Below, one piece after another: positions 57,852 to 64,000 of a stretch of DNA of 64,000 nt; positions within the stretch are counted from its first letter, which is position 1, and each line of letters begins with the position of its first letter. Source of the stretch: a bacterium (lineage in GTDB: Bacteria; Patescibacteriota; Minisyncoccia; Phycocordibacterales; UBA918); the NCBI GenBank assembly GCA_027487145.1, contig JAIYEC010000070.1:11612-75611 (forward strand), in the 5' to 3' direction. The translations under genes and the position numbers were made by a program. Below the pieces are notes generated by a model, which saw only the letters and a program-made list of their open reading frames with translations, had not been told where the DNA came from and searched no databases.

Positions 57852-58500
57852 ACTGCAAGAGTATGTCCTCAAAATCCAGTTTGGTCAAAGCCGGCCAGTG
57901 CTTTTCAATAAAATACAACTCGCTGTAGGCAGAGGCCCAGGTGAGAAAATTTGAGAGTCGTGTTTCTCCGCTCGTTCTAATAATCATATCTGGATCAGGC
58001 ATATCGGCTGTCCACAAAAGTTTTTGAAAAGACTCTTCAGTCACTGTTTCTCCTTGCGCAACGGCTTTATTCACTGCTTCTATAATTTCTGCTCGCCCGC
58101 CATAGGAAAGCGCAATCCAAATCGTTGTTCCTTCAATCGAAGCAGATTTTTCTTCAAGCTCCGTGATTTGTTTTTGTAATTCAGGAGAAAAATCTTGTCG
58201 TCTTCCGACAACCCGGACTCGTACTCCTCCCTCGGTATGCTCTTTGGTCATATCTGCTATTGATTCAGAAAAGAGTGTCATGAGATACCCGACTTCAGAT
58301 TCGGTTCGTTTCCAGTTTTCCGTCGAAAACGCATAGAAGACAGCATGGGGAACGTTAGCATCACGGACATAGCGCACCACATCTAAAAATATCTCAAGTC
58401 CTTTTTTGTGATCTTCGAGTGTTGGTAGTCCTTGTTCTTTCGCCCACCGACGATTACCGTCCATTATAAAACCTAAGCAATGAGGTATTTTATTTTCCAT
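57820..58500 (-). CDS. uppS: Undecaprenyl diphosphate synthase
   Basis: 226-residue cis-prenyltransferase making the lipid carrier for cell-wall synthesis. FIMDGNRRWAKEQG (catalytic Asp, Arg), FYAFSTENWKRTESEV and IRTSGETRLSNFLTWASAYSELYF are all standard. It follows acylphosphatase by 3 bases. Confidence 0.96.
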   Translation of the reverse strand: MENKIPHCLGFIMDGNRRWAKEQGLPTLEDHKKGLEIFLDVVRYVRDANVPHAVFYAFSTENWKRTESEVGYLMTLFSESIADMTKEHTEGGVRVRVVGRRQDFSPELQKQITELEEKSASIEGTTIWIALSYGGRAEIIEAVNKAVAQGETVTEESFQKLLWTADMPDPDMIIRTSGETRLSNFLTWASAYSELYFIEKHWPALTKLDFEDILLQYAIRERRLGA

Positions 58501-58503
58501 ATG

Positions 58504-58776
58504 TTAATACAACACAGAAAACTCCTGATACGTTTTGCGAGCACTCCGCCAATCAATAGAAACGCTTTCAACTTTTGCCAAAAGTGATCCTTCATTCAAG
58601 TATTCCACAAATTCTTTAAGGGTGTCCGGTAGTCCCTGCGCAACAACCTCTACCGTCCCATCCGTCAGGTTTCTTACATACCCAACCAGATCAAGCTCAG
58701 TTGCTGACTCTTGGACATACGTTCGGTACCGCACTCCCTGCACTTTTCCTGATACTACTGCACACATTTCTATCAT
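58504..58776 (-). CDS. acyP: Acylphosphatase
   Basis: 90 residues. Catalytic Arg in SGKVQGVRYRTYVQESA and Asn in GYVRNLTDGTVEVVAQG, full family signature. It hydrolyses acyl phosphates. TATACT lies six bases before the ATG (leaderless). Head of the acyP-uppS-rluA-type unit. Confidence 0.92.
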   Translation of the reverse strand: MIEMCAVVSGKVQGVRYRTYVQESATELDLVGYVRNLTDGTVEVVAQGLPDTLKEFVEYLNEGSLLAKVESVSIDWRSARKTYQEFSVLY

Positions 58777-58863
58777 GGAGCTAGTATACCGCTCCTCTTC
58801 TTTTTGGCCACAGAACCTATTGCATTATCCATAAAAACCGGTACTATGGTGCCACCAAATATC

Positions 58864-58936
58864 GCGCGATTAGCTCAGTTGGTAGAGCAGTCCGTTTACA
58901 CCGGAAAGGTCAGGAGTTCGAGTCTCTTATCGCGCA
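58864..58936 (+). tRNA. tRNA-Val (TAC)
   Basis: 73 bases: acceptor GCGCGAT/ATCGCGC, A73, D arm GCTC/GAGC, anticodon stem GTCCG/CGGAA (one mismatch at 27-43) with loop TTTACAC (anticodon TAC), T arm AGGAG/CTCTT with TTCGAGT. No CCA encoded. Confidence 0.92.
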
Positions 58937-59170
58937 CAAATCAGCCGGCCGCAACACGTTAGTGTTGCGGCCGTTGCTGTTTGTAGCGCGATAAGAGACG
59001 AGAAAGACGGAGCCGGTACACAAGACGAGCGAAGCGAGGGCTTGTCGGCGAGTCGGGGCAGCAAGTTCTTATAAACGAAGTGAATTAGAAACTTGCGCCG
59101 AGTCTCTTTTGAAACAGCCGATGCAAGTTCGAGAGTACTTACTAGAAGTGAAACATAGCGAACAATTCTA
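58922..59170 (+). repeat. tRNA-tail repeat, Val type
   Basis: The tRNA 3' end GTCTCTTATCGCGC plus its terminator region pairs with an inverted copy at 58962-58999 (arms of about 37 bases around loop GTTA, a few mismatches). A core with GAGCGAAGCGAGG and a GCAAGTTCTTATAA...ACTTGC hairpin follows, then CGAGTCTCTT (59099-59108, partial direct copy of the tRNA end), then GAGAGTACTTACTAG...TAGCGAAC. Confidence 0.7.
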
Positions 59171-59213
59171 GTTTGTTTTCTAATCTTCTTTTTTCTGCTA
59201 TCGTAGTGCCACC

Positions 59214-59285
59214 GTCCCTATAGTTTAATGGATAGAACAGGAGACTTCTAAGCTCTTGGTCGAGGTTCGATTCCTCGTGGGGGCA
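59214..59285 (+). tRNA. tRNA-Arg (TCT)
   Basis: 72 bases: acceptor GTCCCTA/TGGGGGC (two G-T pairs), anticodon loop CTTCTAA (anticodon TCT), T arm CGAGG/CCTCG with TTCGATT. A73; no CCA. Confidence 0.9.
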
Positions 59286-59430
59286 CCGAAAGAAATGGTC
59301 AGACCTTGTGTCTGGCTATTTCTTTTGGTTCTTGGAATCGAAGCCCGATTGAGATATTTTATGAGCGAAGTGAAATAAAATATCCAATTGGGGTACTGAA
59401 TCTGTAAGATTCGATTCCTCGTGGGGGCAC
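59266..59430 (+). repeat. tRNA-tail repeat, Arg type, first unit
   Basis: Hairpin CCGAAAGAAATGGTCAGAC/GTCTGGCTATTTCTTTTGG, inverted T-arm GGAATCGAA (59334-59342), hairpin GATATTTTAT/ATAAAATATC around GAGCGAAGTGA, then a 21-base exact direct copy of the tRNA 3' end (59410-59430 equals 59266-59286). Confidence 0.8.
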
Positions 59431-59764
59431 ACACGAGTAAATAGAAAAGCCATCCTCTAAAGGGTGGCTTTTCTATTTAGAAAGCAAACTACTTTGCTTT
59501 CGTGCTCGTGTGTGAAGCGGAGTCATATTTTTTGCTCCTTCCAAGAGCAAAAATAGACGAGCTGGGGCAGCAGGTACTTTGCAACATGTTTATGAAATAG
59601 ACATGTTGGTTAGTAACCTGCGCCAGATAGATGTACCGCATATGTACAATACTTAGTAGATTTGGAGTCGAAGACGAACAAAAATACTTAGTAATTCGTG
59701 ACCAAAGTAAAATAAAATATCTCTGGGGGCACTGGTTCTGTAGGACTAATCCTCGTGGAGGCAT
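59431..59764 (+). repeat. tRNA-tail repeat, Arg type, second degenerate unit
   Basis: No gene in this stretch. Nested hairpins (CACACGAG/CTCGTGTG enclosing AAATAGAAAAGCCA.CC/GG.TGGCTTTTCTATTT, then GAAAGCAAA/TTTGCTTTC), AAGCGGAGTCAT, a core with AATACTTAGTA, AGTCGAAGACGAA and CTTAGTAATTCGTGACC, and a degraded third copy of the tRNA-Arg end (59744-59763). The last 60 bases parallel the end of the first unit. Confidence 0.7.
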
Positions 59765-59773
59765 CAGTCGCGA

Positions 59774-60190
59774 CTACAATCCTAACTCAATCCTAGAAGT
59801 TGGGGTAATAGATTCAGTTTCAGTGACTTCTGATTCAATTAATTCTGTACTGGTTGCAATCGGTGTTGGCTGTGTTGGAATCTCTGGTGCAATACCTCGG
59901 AGTTTTTCTAAATTCTTCGCCCGAGCATCAATGGCTTCAAGTACTTCAGTAACGAGACTTTCTCGATATATCACTTCTTCAGACTCAACCCCTTGAGCCT
60001 GCATATCAATTGATTGATTTTTGAAGTACGTATACGCACCCAAAAAAGCCGCTAAAATAAAAAATGCAAACCCAACAACTAACCCGATTACCCATTCTCG
60101 ATGTGGATGCATTAACTGCGTATCTTGAAGCGACTGAGATCGCTTAGAGATTTTTTTTATAATTTCTTTAACCCGAAGCTTATATTTCAT
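59774..60190 (-). CDS. Single-pass membrane protein at the end of the pil operon
   Basis: 138 residues: basic N-terminus, one membrane helix (WVIGLVVGFAFFILAAFLGAYTYF, given as WVIGLVVGFAFF plus ILAAFLGAYTYF), a helical stretch and a Thr/Pro/Glu-rich end. No family recognised. The start overlaps pilO by 11 bases, so it is part of the pilMNO unit and may be a pilus-assembly accessory, at the place where pilP often lies; it shows no clear PilP similarity. Confidence 0.6.
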   Translation of the reverse strand: MKYKLRVKEIIKKISKRSQSLQDTQLMHPHREWVIGLVVGFAFFILAAFLGAYTYFKNQSIDMQAQGVESEEVIYRESLVTEVLEAIDARAKNLEKLRGIAPEIPTQPTPIATSTELIESEVTETESITPTSRIELGL

Positions 60191-60707
60191 AGTGTAAAAC
60201 GGCTACCTGCATCGTCACCTTTGCTTCCCAACCTCCTCCATCTTTGCCTATTAATTGGACACTGTTGATTTGTGATAGGTACGGAAGGTTTTCTAAAATT
60301 GTAATAAAGCGCTCGACGCTGCTTCGAGTACCAGAGAAGGTAAATGTAGCAGTAACCCACTTTTCGTTTGTCTCTTTATTACCACCCTCTTCTAGCGAGT
60401 CTGTTTTTAAAACTACGCCATTTTCAGGTGCTAGTGATTCGACTTGCGTCAAAAAAGTAATGCTCTCACCGGCTTGCGGTAAAAAATACTTCTTAATTTC
60501 TTCACGTTCAATTGCTGATTCTTTTGCGATTTTTTCCAATCGGAAAGACGTCTGCTCTCGATCATTTTGAGTTTTTATTGCCACTAGTTGTTCAGCTAGC
60601 TGTTTTTCTTTAGTACCAATCATCAGGTAGAGATATCCAACTATACCGAATACCACTAGAAGTAGAATGAGGCTCAGTATAAAATTTCTAATAGTAATGC
60701 GACTCAT
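60180..60707 (-). CDS. pilO: PilO-like type IV pilus assembly protein
   Basis: 175 residues. One N-terminal membrane helix (FILSLILLLVVFGIVGYLYL), a coiled coil (about 32-75), then a ferredoxin-like domain (ITFLTQVESLAPENGVVLKTDSL, RFITILENLPYLSQINSVQLIG). Fits PilO, which pairs with PilN in the inner-membrane alignment subcomplex. It overlaps pilN by 4 bases. Confidence 0.75.
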   Translation of the reverse strand: MSRITIRNFILSLILLLVVFGIVGYLYLMIGTKEKQLAEQLVAIKTQNDREQTSFRLEKIAKESAIEREEIKKYFLPQAGESITFLTQVESLAPENGVVLKTDSLEEGGNKETNEKWVTATFTFSGTRSSVERFITILENLPYLSQINSVQLIGKDGGGWEAKVTMQVAVLHYEI

Positions 60708-61249
60708 GGTGTCTGTGACTTAACGAGCGTAATAGTGAGCTCAAACGGAATCTGCTTATCTTTGGCCAGGTTAGAAATAGGTAAATCAACTGAGTCAATG
60801 AGCTCGCTATCAAGCATTCGATTACGGTAATCAGCCAATGCCTGCCGACTATCTGCAGTCCCTGAAACCGTTATCTCACTAACAATATCACTGTCACGGT
60901 CAAGTGAAATTCGAGATACGGAAACATCAGATGATTCAAAACCCCTAAGAAGAGTCAGGTATTCAGTCATTGATGGTCGCTTTAATCGTTCACTCATCAT
61001 AGCTGCAATTTCGCTCGAATTTTTCAAATCCTTTGCTACTGCTTCGAAATTAGCATTCTTTTCATCTGCTTTTTGGGCAGAAGCACCATATGCGTTGATT
61101 TGAAGATTAAGCAATACGTATGAAGGAGCTAAGAGAGCGGCTCCAAGCACCATGGCAAAAGCCCAAAGAAAAAACCATACTGTGACGGAACGAGTCCAGT
61201 ACTCTTTTAAGAGGTGTTTTTTTGCTTCCGCTGGAATGAGGTTAATCAT
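60704..61249 (-). CDS. pilN: PilN-like type IV pilus assembly protein
   Basis: 181 residues beginning MINLIPAEAKKHL, the short PilM-binding motif of PilN (INLxP). One membrane helix (VTVWFFLWAFAMVLGAALLA), coiled coil, and an alpha/beta domain with YLTLLRGFESSDVSVSRISL. It lies 2 bases downstream of pilM. Confidence 0.85.
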   Translation of the reverse strand: MINLIPAEAKKHLLKEYWTRSVTVWFFLWAFAMVLGAALLAPSYVLLNLQINAYGASAQKADEKNANFEAVAKDLKNSSEIAAMMSERLKRPSMTEYLTLLRGFESSDVSVSRISLDRDSDIVSEITVSGTADSRQALADYRNRMLDSELIDSVDLPISNLAKDKQIPFELTITLVKSQTP

Positions 61250-61251
61250 AC

Positions 61252-62340
61252 TTAGATAATACTCTTTAGCGCTAACCCGATAGCGGCGGCATATCCAAAC
61301 GAATATCGCCTCCCTATAGGAGGGACCGTCTCTTCAAATGAAAAGGCATTTTCCCACACATTGCCACGAATGGTTGGTACTCCGAGTGTTTCGGTGAAAT
61401 AGTCTGGACGCCCTTTAAGGTTTGCGCTCCCACCACACAGCACCACTGCTGTGATTCTTCTACTATCGTCAGCAGCACTTCGTAAGTGCCAATATTGCAT
61501 GCGGGTAGCAACCTCATCTTTTACCACCGAAATAGTGGACATGAGCGCGTCACGAACAACAGACGACTCTTTCCCTTTCACCAATCCAATAGTATTTTTA
61601 ATTTTTGTTAACTCAGCCTCTGGCTTGTCACCCAATTCTTTTCGCAAAACCTGAGACAGCTGCTCCCCTCCTATATCAACAGTTGAGGTATATAAAAGAG
61701 CTCCTTTATATACAATCCCAATTCCAGTTCGAGTCTTTCCAAAATCAACGAGCATAGCAGCGCCTGACATATTTCGTGGGATAACTGCACGGGCCATAGC
61801 TTGTGCTTCAATTTCAAAAGAAATCGGTCGGAGGCCTGCTTCCACACAGGCATCATAGTATGACTGAATTGTCTGCCGCGGATAAGCCACCACCGACACT
61901 TCTACGTTAACAGTCTTGGCATCAGCAGTCATGATTGAGTAATCAAAAAACACTTCTCTGGGTGGGATTGGTACATTTTCCTCCAACTTAAATTCCAGAA
62001 GACCGCGAACCTCTTTGTGCGGGGTGTTATTTTTCATCGTTGTTTCAAACAAGTAGGCTTTTTCTTCAGGTAATGAGAGTCGGACAAACTCAGCGCCAGT
62101 TTTTTCTTTAAATTCTTTTAGGACAGCAACTAGTTGCTTTAGGTCAGTCACCTCACCTCTAGTGATTACTCCGGTAGGAATTGTGAGATCTCCCCACGTA
62201 TCAATTTCTCTCGTCCCATCTTCAAATGCAGTTGGTTTAAATGCTAGGTATTTTAATGACGTATCAGAAATATCAACACCAACACATGGCATTGTCAGAT
62301 AGGTCGGTGGGGGCACAATACGAAAGAGGCCTGAAAGCAT
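61252..62340 (-). CDS. pilM: PilM-like actin-fold pilus assembly ATPase
   Basis: 362 residues. Cytoplasmic FtsA/actin-like protein that binds PilN. VGVDISDTSLKYLA (phosphate-1 loop), MLVDFGKTRTGIGIVYKGALLYTSTVDIGG and VVLCGGSANLKG are standard. TATACT lies six bases before the ATG (leaderless). First gene of the unit. Confidence 0.9.
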   Translation of the reverse strand: MLSGLFRIVPPPTYLTMPCVGVDISDTSLKYLAFKPTAFEDGTREIDTWGDLTIPTGVITRGEVTDLKQLVAVLKEFKEKTGAEFVRLSLPEEKAYLFETTMKNNTPHKEVRGLLEFKLEENVPIPPREVFFDYSIMTADAKTVNVEVSVVAYPRQTIQSYYDACVEAGLRPISFEIEAQAMARAVIPRNMSGAAMLVDFGKTRTGIGIVYKGALLYTSTVDIGGEQLSQVLRKELGDKPEAELTKIKNTIGLVKGKESSVVRDALMSTISVVKDEVATRMQYWHLRSAADDSRRITAVVLCGGSANLKGRPDYFTETLGVPTIRGNVWENAFSFEETVPPIGRRYSFGYAAAIGLALKSII

Positions 62341-62373
62341 GTCTTAAGTATACCGCGTCAGCGTAAAAACAAT

Positions 62374-62994
62374 TTAGCCAACCCACACGTAGAGGGCGTA
62401 CAGTACCGCAAATGCAACAGCACACATTGAAAGTGTTTTGAGATGCTTTTTGGCAATTGTTAGTGCTTTTTCGCCAAAGCGATAGGTAAGATACGCTACA
62501 ACTCCAAAGCGAACTCCTCTTCCAAGTAATGAACCAATAATCAACATAAAAATGTTTCCTTTAAGGATTCCTGCTGCAATGACAACAAATCCATAAGGGA
62601 TGGGGGTGAATGCGCCGAGAAAAGCCAACATAAATGTTCCCTGATCAAAATGCAGAACAAGCTCATTAAAGGTTTTGGTCGATTCAGGAGATAAAAGGGC
62701 TAACAGCTGATCAGTAAAGAACGCCGCGAACAGGTAGAGCATTACCCCACCGAGCACTGAAGACACCGTGGCCACAACGTAGCCCAACCAGGCGTTTTTC
62801 CGATTAGCCATGATATATGCCGCCAAAAATGGATCGACCGGACCCGGAAACGCAACCGCTGAGTCAACAAACGAAATTGCCCCTAACACCCAGAGGCCAA
62901 ACCGTGAACGAAGCAATTGCCCGGTTTTCTCAACGAGACCAACTACTTCTTTTTGATACTGTTCTTCAAGTTGTTGAAGCTCTTCTTTAATCAT
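62374..62994 (-). CDS. VTT/DedA-like membrane protein (YqaA type)
   Basis: 206 residues with about five membrane helices. VDSAVAFPGPVDPFLAAYIM, GYVVATVSSVLGGVMLYLFA, FLGAFTPIPYGFVVIAAGILKGNIF and GRGVRFGVVAYL follow the VTT pattern (P-G-P and G-A-x-T-P-x-P). Members are linked to lipid flipping. It overlaps the stop of the tRNA-binding gene by 4 bases. Confidence 0.8.
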   Translation of the reverse strand: MIKEELQQLEEQYQKEVVGLVEKTGQLLRSRFGLWVLGAISFVDSAVAFPGPVDPFLAAYIMANRKNAWLGYVVATVSSVLGGVMLYLFAAFFTDQLLALLSPESTKTFNELVLHFDQGTFMLAFLGAFTPIPYGFVVIAAGILKGNIFMLIIGSLLGRGVRFGVVAYLTYRFGEKALTIAKKHLKTLSMCAVAFAVLYALYVWVG

Positions 62995-63329
62995 GATAGT
63001 CGTGTCCCATTAGGAAGTGGGTTACTGGGATGGAATAGTGCAAAAGACTCATCGGAACTAGCAGCAACAATCATACCATTACTTTCAAATCCACGAATCG
63101 TTCGTGGTGCTAAATTCATCACAAAAGGACACTGCTTCCCCACTAATGTTTGGGGGTCTTCGAAGTATTCTCGAATTCCAGACAAAATTTGACGAGGTGT
63201 TTCTTCGCCAAGATCTACCTCCAGACAAAGGAGCTTGTCTGCCTCTGGCACAACCTCAACCGACAAAATAGTCCCGAGACCGATCTCAACTTTTGCAAAA
63301 TCTTCATAGCTAATTTTTTCTGATTCCAT
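62991..63329 (-). CDS. Stand-alone tRNA-binding domain (MetRS C-terminal/EMAPII-like)
   Basis: 112 residues, OB-fold tRNA-binding domain: FAKVEIGLGTILSVEVVPEADKLLCLEVDLG, RQILSGIREYFEDPQTLVGKQCPFVMNLAPRTIRGFESNGMIVAAS and ALFHPSNPLPNGTRL, as in the C-terminal dimerisation domain of bacterial MetRS. The metG product at 4748 lacks this domain, so this is probably its detached subunit (inference). ATG 63329. It lies 1 base after ruvX. Confidence 0.88.
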   Translation of the reverse strand: MESEKISYEDFAKVEIGLGTILSVEVVPEADKLLCLEVDLGEETPRQILSGIREYFEDPQTLVGKQCPFVMNLAPRTIRGFESNGMIVAASSDESFALFHPSNPLPNGTRLS

Positions 63330-63330
63330 A

Positions 63331-63711
63331 CTATTTTTTCTTGGTGATAAAGCTATCGAGAATAATGGCTGCTGCTGCAGCGTCGGTGCTCGCATTTTTA
63401 CCTTGAATTCGGATTGCCTGCTGCGTTGAGTATTGTTCTGGTTCTAGATGAACTGGTAACCCAAGCTCAAGCGTTATTTGCATCATCAACTCTTCTACAG
63501 ACGCATGGATCTTGTTTTCCTTACCGTCTTTATTGAGTGAATGACCAATCACAATCTCGCTGACGTTCTTTTCTTCAATCAAACTGATGATTTTTTTAAA
63601 GAGCGTAGCATCATTTGGATATACTCCATGCGGAAATGCCATACTTCCCGATTCGTCAGACAAAGCAATTCCTACCTTCTTGTGGCCATAATCTATTCCC
63701 ATTAATCGCAT
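63331..63711 (-). CDS. ruvX: Putative Holliday junction resolvase / pre-16S rRNA nuclease (YqgF)
   Basis: 126 residues of the RNase-H-like YqgF family. LMGIDYGHKKVGIALSDE at the start, EIVIGHSLNKDGKENK and DAAAAAIILDSFI hold the acidic catalytic residues. In E. coli the protein matures pre-16S rRNA. TATGCT lies six bases before the ATG (leaderless). Confidence 0.92.
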   Translation of the reverse strand: MRLMGIDYGHKKVGIALSDESGSMAFPHGVYPNDATLFKKIISLIEEKNVSEIVIGHSLNKDGKENKIHASVEELMMQITLELGLPVHLEPEQYSTQQAIRIQGKNASTDAAAAAIILDSFITKKK

Positions 63712-63790
63712 AGGGACAGCATAGCATAAAAAGAAAAAGTGGCTGAAATTGGTTTAGGAGGAGTTGATCACTTATAAAGATTCTTCGTCG

Positions 63791-63920
63791 CCAGGAGTCG
63801 TCCCACAGTTACTAATTCGCTACGCTCATAAGTACTGCTCGACGCCGCTCGACCGTTTCAATTTCTAGGAAATGAAATTGAAACATGTCTGTGCCGTTCG
63901 ACTCCTGGCCGCAAGACACG
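63791..63920 (-). repeat. tRNA-tail-type repeat near the right edge
   Basis: No gene here. Minus strand: inverted T-arm CCAGGAGTCGAA (63897-63908), hairpin GTTTCAATTT/AAATTGAAAC (63855-63884), CGGTCGAGCGGCGTCGAGCA, AGTACTTATGAGCGTAGCGAATTAGTAACTG, and CGACTCCTGG (63791-63800), the direct copy. The pattern predicts a minus-strand tRNA with a TTCGACTCCTGG end beyond base 64000. Confidence 0.55.
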
Positions 63921-64000
63921 CAGGTGTCTTGCTCGAGAGCACAAAAGAAAACCCTCCCCTAGGGGAGGGTTTTCTTTTGTGCTCTCGAGCAAGACACCTG
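63921..64000. repeat. 80-base perfect palindrome at the window edge
   Basis: Arms of 40 bases with no loop (centre CCCCT|AGGGG) and A/T-rich AAAAGAAAA and TTTTCTTTT flanking the GC core. Symmetric to the last base shown, so it may extend further. It could act as a bidirectional terminator. Confidence 0.75.

Noticed and set aside
59225..59764. Minus-strand frames opposite tRNA-Arg and its repeats
   Set aside because: They are reverse translations of tRNA 3' ends and repeats (APTRNR-type peptides), a known annotation artefact.

Overview
The window looks like a chromosomal stretch of a Candidate Phyla Radiation bacterium, most likely Parcubacteria/Paceibacteria (inference). The reasons are very compact genes, many small CPR-type orphan proteins, stand-alone tRNA synthetases, a PilM/PilN/PilO set, many Nudix and HAD scavenging enzymes, and several promoters that sit exactly one -10 spacing from an ATG. 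The standard code is used: TGA is a normal stop, as in the genes ending at 1288, 3958, 6444 and 6842, so this is not a UGA-glycine lineage.

Layout. 1-6.2 kb: the 5' part of rpsF, a D,D-carboxypeptidase, tatD, three genes with apparent one-base frameshifts, MazG-like and Nudix enzymes, and metG without its tRNA-binding tail. 6.3-7.2 kb: three small plus-strand genes. 7.3-19.4 kb: four aminoacylation or repair genes (glyS, recO, ileS, argS). IleRS carries a complete histidine-phosphatase domain inside the synthetase. Two beta-carbonic-anhydrase-like proteins and a Na+/H+ antiporter lie between. 19.4-23.6 kb: envelope and secreted proteins, including a seven-repeat propeller-like protein. 23.6-30.2 kb: folate/thymidylate/nucleotide genes (glyA, thyA, dcd, HAD, CYTH, folA, Nudix, CofE-like ligase). 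30.2-34.9 kb: rplK, nusG, secE, a SIMPL protein and a matrixin-like protease. 35.3-40.6 kb: nrdA, nrdB (the ATP-cone is on NrdB), mscL and a YibE/F protein.

40.8-46.4 kb is an accessory region beside tRNA-His. It holds a HEPN-like protein, two orphan proteins, a serine recombinase broken by one in-frame TAG, a candidate structured RNA and a DUF3800 protein. 46.5-55 kb is a second accessory region: an ArsR/SRPBCC unit, a GLUG-repeat surface protein, and a SOUL, flavin reductase, TIGR03643, photolyase-like and Nudix group that resembles light/redox gene neighbourhoods. 55-64 kb: tRNA-Leu, IMPase, rplS, rluA-type synthase, uppS, acyP, tRNA-Val, tRNA-Arg, pilMNO plus one extra gene, a VTT membrane protein, the detached tRNA-binding domain of MetRS, and ruvX.

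The strongest undescribed-looking signal is a family of structured repeats found just downstream of every tRNA gene in the window. Each has a hairpin, an inverted copy of the tRNA T-arm/3' end, a shared core (CTTAGTA, GCGAAGCGA, TCGTGACC), and in most cases a direct copy of that same tRNA's 3' end. All calls were made by eye; no searches were run.
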